From Sphingobacteriia bacterium (GTDB lineage Bacteria; Bacteroidota; Bacteroidia; Chitinophagales; Chitinophagaceae), in the NCBI GenBank assembly GCA_947452295.1, contig CANGCK010000029.1:1-40586 (forward strand): a DNA stretch of 40,586 nt, given 5' to 3'. Below the pieces are notes generated by a model, which saw only the letters and a list, made by a program, of their open reading frames with translations, had not been told where the DNA came from and made no database searches. The position numbers and the translations under genes were made by a program. Of the stretch, positions 25,874-35,800 are shown one piece after another. Each line of letters opens with the position of its first letter. The stretch's first letter is position 1.

Positions 25874-25894
25874 AAAAACGGGTACAACGTTTTT
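25874..25894 (-). terminator. Weak hairpin after the FtsB/DivIC gene
   Basis: Arms aaaaacg (25874-25880) and cgttttt (25888-25894) with a 7-nt loop, 10 bp beyond the FtsB/DivIC stop on the minus strand. The stem has only two G-C pairs, so termination there would be inefficient. Confidence 0.3.
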
Positions 25895-25903
25895 CGGATT
25901 GAA

Positions 25904-26206
25904 TTATTTTTTGTCATTGGCAGAATCTTCAATTATAAAAATATCTTCTCCATCTTTTTTCATTAAATATCGTTCTCTGGCATATTTCTCCAGTGTTTCC
26001 GGGTTGTTTTCTAAATCACCTAATTCTTTTTTAGTTTTTTCGATTTCTTGGATGTAATAGGCTTTTTTCTTCTCCAATTTTTCTAGTTCATCCTTTTGGG
26101 TTTTTTGTTCAAAAAAGTCCCTTTGGTCAAAAAACATCATCCAAACAATAAAAAACAACAATACCAATACATATTTATTAGTAATGATATTTGTTAAATT
26201 TTTCAT
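25904..26206 (-). CDS. FtsB/DivIC-family septum formation initiator
   Basis: Small bitopic division protein (100 residues). One membrane segment (about 11-26, YVLVLLFFIVWMMFF) is followed by a strong coiled coil (about 35-65, rich in Glu/Lys) and the conserved tail ENNPETLEKYARERYLMKK-like segment, here at about 66-84 (NNPETLEKYARERYLMKKDG), which is the FtsB/DivIC signature. It would join the divisome by pairing with an FtsL-like partner, recruiting septal wall synthases. It lies downstream of enolase on the same strand; this pairing is, as I recall, frequent in Bacteroidota. The terminator after eno suggests it also has its own promoter in the 218-bp gap. Confidence 0.9.
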   Translation of the reverse strand: MKNLTNIITNKYVLVLLFFIVWMMFFDQRDFFEQKTQKDELEKLEKKKAYYIQEIEKTKKELGDLENNPETLEKYARERYLMKKDGEDIFIIEDSANDKK

Positions 26207-26350
26207 ATGTAATTATTTTTGAATTTTCGCCCTTTCTTATTGAATGCTAACTGACAAATGTGAAACTGCTTAAATACTATTGCAGTTGAGATACAATCAT
26301 TTTTAGGGCATTTTCATGTATTTATTTAGATGATAATTGTTTCTTCCAAT

Positions 26351-26391
26351 AAAAATGGCAGATAAAAGTAGTAATAAACCTTTATCTGCCA
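26351..26391 (-). terminator. Rho-independent terminator after eno
   Basis: An 11-bp perfect stem, tggcagataaa (26356-26366) and tttatctgcca (26381-26391), with a 14-nt loop. On the minus strand it is followed by a T run (26351-26355 as A's on plus). It lies 34 bp beyond the eno stop, in the 218-bp gap before the FtsB/DivIC gene. Confidence 0.8.
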
Positions 26392-26424
26392 ATTGAATAT
26401 ATAAAAGAAGCGTTGAAAAATGGG

Positions 26425-27720
<1,296 letters not shown>

Positions 27721-27761
27721 TTATTGTTTGTTTAATGGTTCGAAGATACGTAATATGTAGT

Positions 27762-28472
27762 TTATACACTTGGGTTAACGGTTAAAGTCCGGAAAACCTC
27801 TTCTAAAGAATGGTTGGCTTTTACATTTTCTAATGAATCATTGGCTACAATTTTGCCTTTATTAATGATAATCACCCTACTACAAATGGCTTCTACCTCT
27901 TGCAATATATGGCTGGAGAAAAGTACTGCTTTATTTTGGCCTTCTTCTTTGATTAAATTGCGAATTTCAATAATCTGATTTGGATCGAGACCAGTTGTAG
28001 GCTCATCTAATATTAATACTTCTGGTTGATGAATTAATGCGGCGGCTAGGCCAACTCTTTGTTTATAGCCTTTAGATAATTGTCCGATTTTTTTATGTTG
28101 CTCCACTTGCAGACCAACTTTTTGAATAATTTGGTAAATTGATTCAGCTGCATGTGGTAATTGGTGAACACCGGCAATAAAGCGAAGGTATTCTTTAACA
28201 TACATATCAAAATAAAGTGGGTTGGCTTCTGCCAAATAGCCGATTTTTTGTTTACATTCAATTGGATGCTGGTTAATTGAGAGCCCACTAATTTTAATAC
28301 TACCGGAATTGGGTTGTAAAAAACCGGTAATCATTTTCATCGTAGTGCTTTTCCCCGCACCATTTGGGCCTAAAAAACCCACTATTTCGCCTTTGTTTAA
28401 GGAGAATGATACGTTGTCAACAGCTTTTTGTTCACCGTATTTTTTACATAATTGGTCTACTTCAATCAACAT
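27762..28472 (-). CDS. gldA: GldA-like ABC transporter ATP-binding protein
   Basis: ATPase subunit (236 residues) of an ABC-2-type exporter. Walker A GPNGAGKST (35-43), the ABC signature LSKGYKQR (132-139), Walker B VLILDEPTTGLDP (152-164) and the H-loop SSHILQEVE are intact. Segments such as INKGEIVGFLGPNGAGKS-like and ANPLYFDMYVKEYLRF closely follow GldA of Flavobacterium johnsoniae as I remember it, but the C-terminal region of about 60 residues that GldA usually has after the ATPase core is missing or very short. No permease gene (gldF/gldG type) is adjacent, as is also the case for gldA in flavobacteria. A generic ABC-2 ATPase remains possible. Confidence 0.75.
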   Translation of the reverse strand: MLIEVDQLCKKYGEQKAVDNVSFSLNKGEIVGFLGPNGAGKSTTMKMITGFLQPNSGSIKISGLSINQHPIECKQKIGYLAEANPLYFDMYVKEYLRFIAGVHQLPHAAESIYQIIQKVGLQVEQHKKIGQLSKGYKQRVGLAAALIHQPEVLILDEPTTGLDPNQIIEIRNLIKEEGQNKAVLFSSHILQEVEAICSRVIIINKGKIVANDSLENVKANHSLEEVFRTLTVNPSV

Positions 28473-28488
28473 GCAGATGGCTTTGCCA

Positions 28489-28496
28489 CAAATTTA
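28489..28496 (-). promoter_or_regulatory. Candidate -7 promoter element of the GldA-like gene
   Basis: Minus-strand octamer TAAATTTG, an exact match to TAnnTTTG, 16 nt before the ATG at 28472, which leaves a very short leader. I see no TTG at the -33 distance. Confidence 0.3.
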
Positions 28497-28754
28497 CCGT
28501 AATCTATTGATACTGTTTGTTGGATTAATGGTTAAGGCTTTGATAAGATTTTAAAGCTGCATTAATTTGAAAAGGTGTATCTTATTACATTATTGATTGT
28601 AGCTAAGATGGGTTTATTGAACATTTATTCAATATAAACGGTTCAATTATACTAAATCCCAATTAAATCCTAATAACCAACTAACAGGCGTATGAATAAT
28701 TACATTAACAAAAACTTATCAATAAAATAAATATTATATCTGATTCACATCAGT

Positions 28755-28762
28755 TATCTTTG
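28755..28762 (+). promoter_or_regulatory. Candidate -7 promoter element of the surface-protein cluster
   Basis: Plus-strand octamer TATCTTTG, an exact match to TAnnTTTG, about 130 nt upstream of the ATG at 28895. No TTG lies at the usual -33 distance. If it is used, the leader would be about 125 nt. Confidence 0.4.
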
Positions 28763-28894
28763 TGATGAGAGTCATATTTAAAAAATACAAATATCAAAAC
28801 CAGCAACTTATTGAATTAACAAATCTACTATTTCTAATCGTTGACTTAATTGGCCAATTGATTCAATTTAAATCCACATGTGAATTATTTTCAT

Positions 28895-30709
28895 ATGCTT
28901 AAATATCCTCTCATAGCAATATTGATGCTGATAAGTGTACATGCATTTACGCAGCCTGTTATTGTTTTAGATACTTCGGTTGTTGTACTCGATCCTTTAA
29001 TAAACTGCGGAGAAAATAGTGAAGTTCGATTAAAAGGCGGAATTGCTGATTTTTATCAATGGTATAAAAACGGACAAGCTATAGTAGGCGCTAATCAGAG
29101 TAATTATACTGCACTTAGTTCTGGGACCTATTTTTTAATTGTGTCGAATAGCAGTGGCAATGCTGATACAAGTAGGTTGATTAACATTTCTATTTTACCT
29201 AAGCCGGTAGTACAGTTTTCAGTAAATGAATTTAATCAGTGTTTATCGGGTAATCAATTTGTATTTATTAATTCTAGCAGTATTACTTCGGGATCGCTTT
29301 CACCTACTTGGCATTTTGGAGATGGCATTAACTCTGGAGCAATTAGTCCTAAATACAGTTATTTCTCGAATGGAGTATACGCTGTTACATTGATAGAAAC
29401 GAGTGAACAGGGTTGTAAAGATAGTATCACTAAAGTTGTAAATGTTTATGCTAGTCCACGAGTAAACTTCGACATTAATAGTGTAACACAGTGTTTTGCA
29501 GGTAATTGGTTTGAGCTAATGAATAAGAGCACATTGAGTGAAGGTAGTATGAAGTTTAATTGGGATTTAGGTGATGGAAGAGCAACTTCTGACAATGAAA
29601 ATTTAGGTTATTCTTTTAGTGCTCCGGGTACGTATAAGATAACACTTCTGGCAATTTCGAATAATAATTGTAGAGCAGAATATGCAAGTTATGTATATGT
29701 AAATCCTACTCCATCGGGTACGATTGCTATACCTGTAGATACAAACTTTTGTGAAGGAAGTTTTATTCGATTAGCAACATCTGGAACAAGTAGCTATCAG
29801 TGGTATTACAATGGCACTGCTATTTCAGGTGCAAATGCACAAATTTATAACGCAGCCGAAACAGGTGTATATAGTGTTCGACTAATTAATGAATTTTCTT
29901 GTTCTGCATTGGCAGCAAATAGTGTACAATTGAATAAATTAATGAAGCCATTTGCAGGGTTTAGTTTCAATAAAACTTGTGTTGGGTTGTCTACTGAATT
30001 TACTAATGAGTCGTTGGTAAATTTAAGTGGTTCAATAAAATATCGTTGGACATTTGGTGATGGGGATAGTTCAATTGAAACAAATCCAAATCATCAATTT
30101 ATTAAATCTGGAATTTATGACGTTCAGCTCTCTATTACGCCGAAAAATTGTCCACAATTAGCGCATGCTCAAATTAAACGTATTAGTATACAACCTGAAA
30201 CAATTGGGGTGAGGTATTCAACGATTAATGCTGTTAAGTCAAAAGACATTTCATTGTCTGCAAGAAATTTATTGTCTGCAAGGTATAATTGGATACCTTC
30301 TTCAGGGTTGAGTGATGCAATTGTATATAATCCTGTATTTAATTATACATCTACGCAACAATATTTAGTGCAGGTAACAACTATGGAAGGGTGTTCATTT
30401 ACAGATACCTTATTGGTGCGTGTGTTTAGCGAAAAGCAAATTTTTGTACCTGATTTATTTTCCCCGAACGGAGATGGAAAAAATGACCGGTTGACGCCAA
30501 TATTTTCCGGCATTAATCGTTTAAAGACGTTTAGGGTTTTCAATAGATGGGGGCAAATTGTATTTCAAACAAGTAAAATAGGGGATGGATGGGATGGTAC
30601 ATTGCGTGGAACTAACCAGCCTGTAGAAACCTATACTTGGATGGTAGAAGCTTTAGATGTTGATGATCAAATAATTACCAAAACAGGAACTGTTATTTTA
30701 GTGCGATGA
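28895..30709 (+). CDS. Secreted PKD/Ig-like protein with type B T9SS sorting domain
   Basis: Surface or secreted protein of 604 residues. A signal peptide (MLKYPLIAILMLISVHAFTQ) leads to an Ig-like repeat (about 35-100, FYQWYKNGQAIVGANQS), two PKD modules (about 105-190 with WHFGDGIN; 192-272 with WDLGDGRA), a second Ig-like repeat (280-345, YQWYYNGTAISGANAQ), a third PKD module (352-435, WTFGDGDSS), a linker, and the gliding-motility-associated C-terminal domain (about 515-604: FVPDLFSPNGDGKNDRL, FRVFNRWGQIVFQ, GDGWDGTLRG). That last domain is the CHU_C/type B signal recognised by the T9SS. The ATG at 28895 is preferred to a GTG at 28880. Its stop overlaps the next porP/sprF gene (ATGA), so the pair is coupled. 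Likely a short adhesin or matrix protein. Confidence 0.9.
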   Translation: MLKYPLIAILMLISVHAFTQPVIVLDTSVVVLDPLINCGENSEVRLKGGIADFYQWYKNGQAIVGANQSNYTALSSGTYFLIVSNSSGNADTSRLINISILPKPVVQFSVNEFNQCLSGNQFVFINSSSITSGSLSPTWHFGDGINSGAISPKYSYFSNGVYAVTLIETSEQGCKDSITKVVNVYASPRVNFDINSVTQCFAGNWFELMNKSTLSEGSMKFNWDLGDGRATSDNENLGYSFSAPGTYKITLLAISNNNCRAEYASYVYVNPTPSGTIAIPVDTNFCEGSFIRLATSGTSSYQWYYNGTAISGANAQIYNAAETGVYSVRLINEFSCSALAANSVQLNKLMKPFAGFSFNKTCVGLSTEFTNESLVNLSGSIKYRWTFGDGDSSIETNPNHQFIKSGIYDVQLSITPKNCPQLAHAQIKRISIQPETIGVRYSTINAVKSKDISLSARNLLSARYNWIPSSGLSDAIVYNPVFNYTSTQQYLVQVTTMEGCSFTDTLLVRVFSEKQIFVPDLFSPNGDGKNDRLTPIFSGINRLKTFRVFNRWGQIVFQTSKIGDGWDGTLRGTNQPVETYTWMVEALDVDDQIITKTGTVILVR

Positions 30710-31704
30710 GTTGTTTAGCATACATACAAAAATACATTGTATTGGGACTCATGGTATTCTCAACGGTTGGTGTTTGGGCACAAGAGCCGCATTTTACGCA
30801 GTTTTCTTCTGCACCATTTATTGTTAATCCTGCATTTACAGGTGTGTTTAATGGTAAAACAAGGGTTATGGCAAATTTAAGGCAACAATGGAGTAGTTTG
30901 GGAAGTCCGTATAGTACTTCATTGCTTGCAGCAGATACCAAGTTGTTTAACGAGGAGGTGCTTACACAAAATCCATTTAATATGGGTATTCAGTTTGTGA
31001 CCGATAAATCTATGAAGGGCGCGTTTCAAACAAATTTTATAACGGCTACATCATCCTATCATGTTGCATTAAATTTCAAAGGAGATCAAACGCTAGGATT
31101 AGGAATGAGTATTGGATATGGTAACCGAAAAATCGATTTTTCTTCATTGTCTACTGAAACACAATTTACTGATGCTGGCTTTGATTTGTCGTTACCCAAT
31201 GGTGAGTTGGGATTAGGAAGCGTAAAGCCTTATTTGACTACTGGTGCGGGTTTATTGTATTGTTATAATAATGAAAGTGAAGGTACATTTTTTGATTTAG
31301 GAATATCGGCATTTAATTTAAATCAACCACTGCAATCATTTTTGTATGATAGTAAAGAAGTTGTACCCATGCGGTATTCGGCACAGGCTAGCATACAAAA
31401 ATATATGTATGGTAATTTATTGATGAATGTAAAAATGTTGTATCAATCACAAGCTAGTACTGATTATTTAGTAAGTGGAGTATCTCTTGCTCGATTAGTG
31501 GAGGAGGATGATGTTGAGGCCGATATGATTGGTTTGGGCTTGTGGTATAGAACTGGTGATGTAATTGCACCAATGATATTTGGTGAGTTCAAGCAGTTTA
31601 AATTAGGTCTCACTTACGACATTCAAATTAATGGATTAAGAAAAAGTACAATGCCAGCTAGTTCAATGGAATTGTCATTGCAATGGAGGATGGTTAAAAA
31701 TTAA
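30706..31704 (+). CDS. PorP/SprF family outer-membrane protein, copy 1
   Basis: Outer-membrane beta-barrel-like protein (332 residues) of the PorP/SprF family. A signal peptide (residues 1-25, ending VGVWAQ) is followed by the family opening EPHFTQFSSAPFIVNPAFTG (26-45) and RQQWSSLGSPYSTS (58-71). Later come short alternating hydrophobic strands with Gly/Tyr residues, and the chain ends in LQWRMVKN. In Flavobacterium, SprF is needed for secretion or surface attachment of the type B cargo SprB; PorP is a T9SS accessory protein. The 4-bp ATGA overlap with the upstream CHU_C-bearing protein suggests that this copy serves that cargo. Confidence 0.93.
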   Translation: MSCLAYIQKYIVLGLMVFSTVGVWAQEPHFTQFSSAPFIVNPAFTGVFNGKTRVMANLRQQWSSLGSPYSTSLLAADTKLFNEEVLTQNPFNMGIQFVTDKSMKGAFQTNFITATSSYHVALNFKGDQTLGLGMSIGYGNRKIDFSSLSTETQFTDAGFDLSLPNGELGLGSVKPYLTTGAGLLYCYNNESEGTFFDLGISAFNLNQPLQSFLYDSKEVVPMRYSAQASIQKYMYGNLLMNVKMLYQSQASTDYLVSGVSLARLVEEDDVEADMIGLGLWYRTGDVIAPMIFGEFKQFKLGLTYDIQINGLRKSTMPASSMELSLQWRMVKN

Positions 31705-31708
31705 AAAA

Positions 31709-31731
31709 GTAGAGACGCCATGATTGCGTCT
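31709..31731. repeat. REP-like hairpin, degraded copy
   Basis: The 23-bp stretch gtagagacgccatgattgcg-tct forms a 6-bp stem (agacgc 31713-31718, gcgtct 31726-31731) with a 7-nt loop, followed by a 7-A run. It resembles the 5' part of the GTAGAGACGC...GCGTCTCTAC dispersed palindromes known from many genomes, but the outer 3' half (ctac) is lost. It lies between the two porP/sprF genes and may act as a hairpin there. Confidence 0.4.
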
Positions 31732-31756
31732 AAAAAAATAAAAGAACAAATTATTC

Positions 31757-32815
31757 ATGCTGCTAAAACAAAATATATTAACCGAAAATTTATTGCAAAG
31801 GTTTATTGCAATGGGGTTGATATGTATGGTATTTATTACAATACCAGTGTTGACGATGGCGCAGGATCCGCACTACTCGCAATTTTATGCATCACCGATG
31901 TTATTGAATCCCGCAAATACCGGATTATTTAGTGGGACGGCAAGATTGTCTACTACCTATAGAAATCAATGGAGAACAGTAAGTACCCCTTTTACAACGG
32001 CATCCGTTGCGTGTGATTTTCAGATTCTCAATAAAATGATACCTAAACGAGATGTATTTGGTTTAGGGTTTATGGGTACGATGGATCATTCAAATAATCA
32101 AGGGTTAAAGTCGAACTATGGAACTATATCTTTGGCATATAATAAGGGCCTTGATCAGGATGGATACCATAAGTTAGGATTAGGTTTTCAGGCTACTATA
32201 GTAAGTAAGCGGGTAGATTATAGCCGGTTTGTTTTTTCCCGACAATTCACCCCAAGTGGTTTTGATGTATCATTAGCAAATGGAGAGCCTATAAATGGTT
32301 TTACACTAAACTATGCCGATTTAGCAACGGGTATGTTGTATTCTGGTATGAATAGCAATCAACATCAATGGTATGTAGGTGCTTCTTATTATCATATTAC
32401 CCGCCCCAATGAATCAATTACCGGTGCTGAAAATAGATTACAGTCGAGAATTAGTTTACATGGAGGATACAATTTACCAGTGCATGAATATGCAAGATTA
32501 TATTTTAGTTCATTGTATATGCAATCGGCATTAGCTACAGAAATAATGGTGGGGGCAACTTTAGAGTCAAATATTCAAGTTAATGCATTTGAAACAACTT
32601 TGTTTACCGGATTGTATTTGCGGAACAAAGATGCAATGATTCCTTATTTAGGCATTAATAATGGCAACTTACAAGTTGGGTTAAGCTATGATATTAACTT
32701 ATCATCATTGGCTACTGCAACACAAAGTAGGGGCGGATTTGAGTTGTCAATGGTTATGAATTTAAGTAAGGATCCAGAAACGAATAAAGTGCCAAAATGT
32801 TTTAATAGATTTTAA
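31757..32815 (+). CDS. PorP/SprF family outer-membrane protein, copy 2
   Basis: Second PorP/SprF protein, 352 residues from the ATG at 31757. The hydrophobic signal is at about 17-36 (ending TIPVLTMAQ), so the ATG at 31811 (MGLICMV) is an equally good start with a more usual signal length. The mature start DPHYSQFYASPMLLNPANTG aligns position by position with copy 1, as does RNQWRTVSTPFTTAS, which makes the two genes paralogues; overall identity is visibly low. It lies 11 bp before the giant repeat protein, so I infer that it is the partner of that protein, though SprF usually follows its cargo gene. Confidence 0.93.
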   Translation: MLLKQNILTENLLQRFIAMGLICMVFITIPVLTMAQDPHYSQFYASPMLLNPANTGLFSGTARLSTTYRNQWRTVSTPFTTASVACDFQILNKMIPKRDVFGLGFMGTMDHSNNQGLKSNYGTISLAYNKGLDQDGYHKLGLGFQATIVSKRVDYSRFVFSRQFTPSGFDVSLANGEPINGFTLNYADLATGMLYSGMNSNQHQWYVGASYYHITRPNESITGAENRLQSRISLHGGYNLPVHEYARLYFSSLYMQSALATEIMVGATLESNIQVNAFETTLFTGLYLRNKDAMIPYLGINNGNLQVGLSYDINLSSLATATQSRGGFELSMVMNLSKDPETNKVPKCFNRF

Positions 32816-32826
32816 TAAGATAGATT

Positions 32827-35800
32827 TTGAATAAATTTTTAAAAATATTATTACTATTGCTTTGTTTGGGATTTATATTCTCAAAGGAATCAAGTGCGCA
32901 AATAACGATTTCGAATTTTCCTGCAGGTGCAAAATTTATCAAAGGATCTTCAATTTCTGTTTGGATGAGTTCTACTTATCCATTCAAACTCACCAATAAA
33001 TTTACTTTAGAATTGTCAGATGCTAGTGGAAGCTTTGCTAATCCAACAGTTTTAAATATTGTTAGAAAACATTTTACCTCTTTTATAAATGCAACACTGC
33101 CATTAAGTATTCCAAATGGATCTGGCTATCGGGTAAGAGTAACAGCTGTAGATAGTTTAAATCCAGCTTCGTATTCAATTATTTCAAATGTTAGCCCGTC
33201 ATTTCAAATTCAAAGTGGTACAGCAGTAAGTCCTCATTTTTATTCATTAAATAGTAATTCATCAGCATGCTCTGATACATTATATGGTACAACATCTAAT
33301 GGCAAGGACAAAAGCTATACAATGGGTATAGGTTTTAATACAGATTATACTAAGTATGATTATTACTGTGTTGAAGAAAATAATATTACAAAGAGTACAA
33401 ATCCTGTAACACTTTTTCCTTCAGGAGATTTAAGTACAACTAGCTTTACCGTATTATTTAATACTACTGGTTATAATAATTATTCTATAAAGGTAATTGA
33501 TCTTATTACAGGGGATACGATTGCTGAAAGAAGATTAGTTGTACTTAATACTACAAATACAAAAGGATTAAATAATTTATCTTCAGAAAAAATATGTTTA
33601 CCTGATTCAGTTAAATATTATATAGACACTTCTGTTAATAACGGTATTGCAACAAATTATCCAAACGCAAAATATAAATTTGTTTGGGGAGATGGTCAAT
33701 TTGATTCTTATACACAATACCAATTATTAAAAAGTCCTTATGTATCTCACTTATACAATACTACATCATGTGGTCAAAACGGTGGTATATTCAAAGTGCT
33801 GATTTTAGTTCAATTAGATGAAAATATTTGTTTTTCGTTAAATGATACTTTAGGAAGGCTTGAATCGTCTGTAATTGTAAATCTAAAACCCATTGCAAAA
33901 TATACAGCTCCTGATTCGGCCTGTCAATTTAGTACAATTACTTTCAATAATATTTCTACACCAGGTTCATTGGTTAGTGGTAGTCTTTGTAAGGATAGCA
34001 CCTATTTTGAATGGTTTTATAAACGGCCGTCTGATCCGGTTTTTTCACCACCCATAAATTATGGCTCAGGTTTTAATTCAAGTGCATTTCCTAATTATCC
34101 TAATTTTAAATATGGACCACCATTCACAAATATTCTTGGATTTCATAAGATAAAATTACAGGCATCTTTAATAGATCAAAATGCATGTGGTCCTACTGTA
34201 TATATTGACTCTGTATGTATAGAAGCGCCAGCAATACCTAAATTTTCATTTTTAAATCCTACAGATTCAACAACAACAGTTTGTAAAGGAACAAAAGTTA
34301 TTTTAAAAAATCTTTCTAATACTTTGACAGCTCCTTGTACATTGGCAAAATATTTATGGACTATAACTGGGGGTACTTATCAATTAGTTGATGGAACAAA
34401 ATTAACTGATGTTAATCCACATATTATATTTGATACTGCTACAAAGTATACAGTATGTTTAACTGTGACTAACTCTTGTGGACCTGTTACTGCCTGTAGG
34501 GATCTTATGGTGATTGGTGATCCAACAGTTACTTTTATACCTCAGGACACTTCAATATGTTTGGATTCGGCTAGCTTTGTAATAGATTTTGCACAAGACA
34601 TTACAACTATAGGCGCACCCGTATTGCCTTTATTGCCAGGTGCAAGTTCTACAGTTATTCCAGCATTAGCAAAAGTAACTTACACAAATGGCAATAGTAC
34701 AATTAGTAAATTTGATTGGCAAATTATAGATCCAAGTGGAAATAAAATTCCTAAAACTGATTATGAATATGTGAAGGCTAGTGATAGTACTGTACAATAT
34801 CCTGCTATTAAATTTAAAGCCTTTAGGAAATACTTAATTATTGCTGGGGTAAATAGGATATGTTCTTCAGCGCCGGGTTTAATTACAGATACATTAACAT
34901 TCGATTTAAAACAAAAACCACAAATCAACATTACACCTGCTTTAACTAATTTATGTACAAATGTCAATCAAATATTAACACTAAATTATCTTGCAGGAAC
35001 AGTTACATCTCCAAGTCAAACTTGGTATAAAGATACTATAGTAAATCCTGCAAATATTGTTGGTTCGGGGCTTTTAACATTCACACCTTCTACATTATTA
35101 AATTATACTAATAAATTTTTTGCTGTTGGTAACTCAAATAACGGCTGTAAAGACACGGCGTCAGCTAATATTTTTCAATTGCCCAAGTTGGTTACAACTC
35201 CTGTTGCTGATCAATATTATTGTATAGGTAGTACAGCATCAATACCTTTAGCGTATAACCCAAGTCTTACCAATGGAGTGAGCGGAGTAATTCGTTGGTT
35301 TTCTAGTAATCCCGCAGTTGGATTAGTTGCTTCCTCGGGTACAGGAAATCTTTCATTTACTACAACCAATACAAAAGCGGATACGGTTTTTACAGTTATT
35401 AAAGTTGTTTCGGTAGCAAGTTATATGGGACTTGAATGTGCTGGAGATACGGTGACTTTTAAAATAATTGTATTACCCAAAATTAGTGTAACTAATACTT
35501 TGTTTAATACAACTGTTTGTGCTGGCGACTCCATATTGCCAATTAAACTTTTATCAAACGCTGCAGCATCGGGAAAAGTAAGTTATAAATGGGTATTTAA
35601 TCCTCTTACAAATATTAGCATTGGTCAAAGCGCAATTTTAGTTGGTGACACAATACCAGGTTTTAAAACCATTAATGCTACTATTAGTCCTATAACAGAT
35701 ACAATTAAGATAACGCCATCTTTTACATACCCCATTTCTGGTGGATTAACTTGTGATGGAAATATTAGCAGTGATACATTAACTGTAAATCCTACTCCAA

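Larger units (their letters stand above)
28473..28879. other. Divergent intergenic region, 407 bp, AT-rich
   Basis: Separates the GldA-like gene from the T9SS surface cluster. I find no ORF of useful length, tRNA or terminator in it. It holds two candidate -7 elements, annotated separately. The stretch from about 28600 to 28750 is very A+T-rich, with several runs of A. Confidence 0.6.

Noticed and set aside
28741..28775. Possible dyad around TTCACATCA...TGTGATGA as a CRP-like operator
   Set aside because: Only a 5-bp CATCA/TGATG match survives when aligned as an inverted repeat; too weak to claim.
31720..31932. 70-codon plus-strand frame starting MIASKKIKEQ
   Set aside because: It overlaps the PorP/SprF copy 2 gene in another frame and ends without any recognisable domain; the paralogue frame is clearly the real one.
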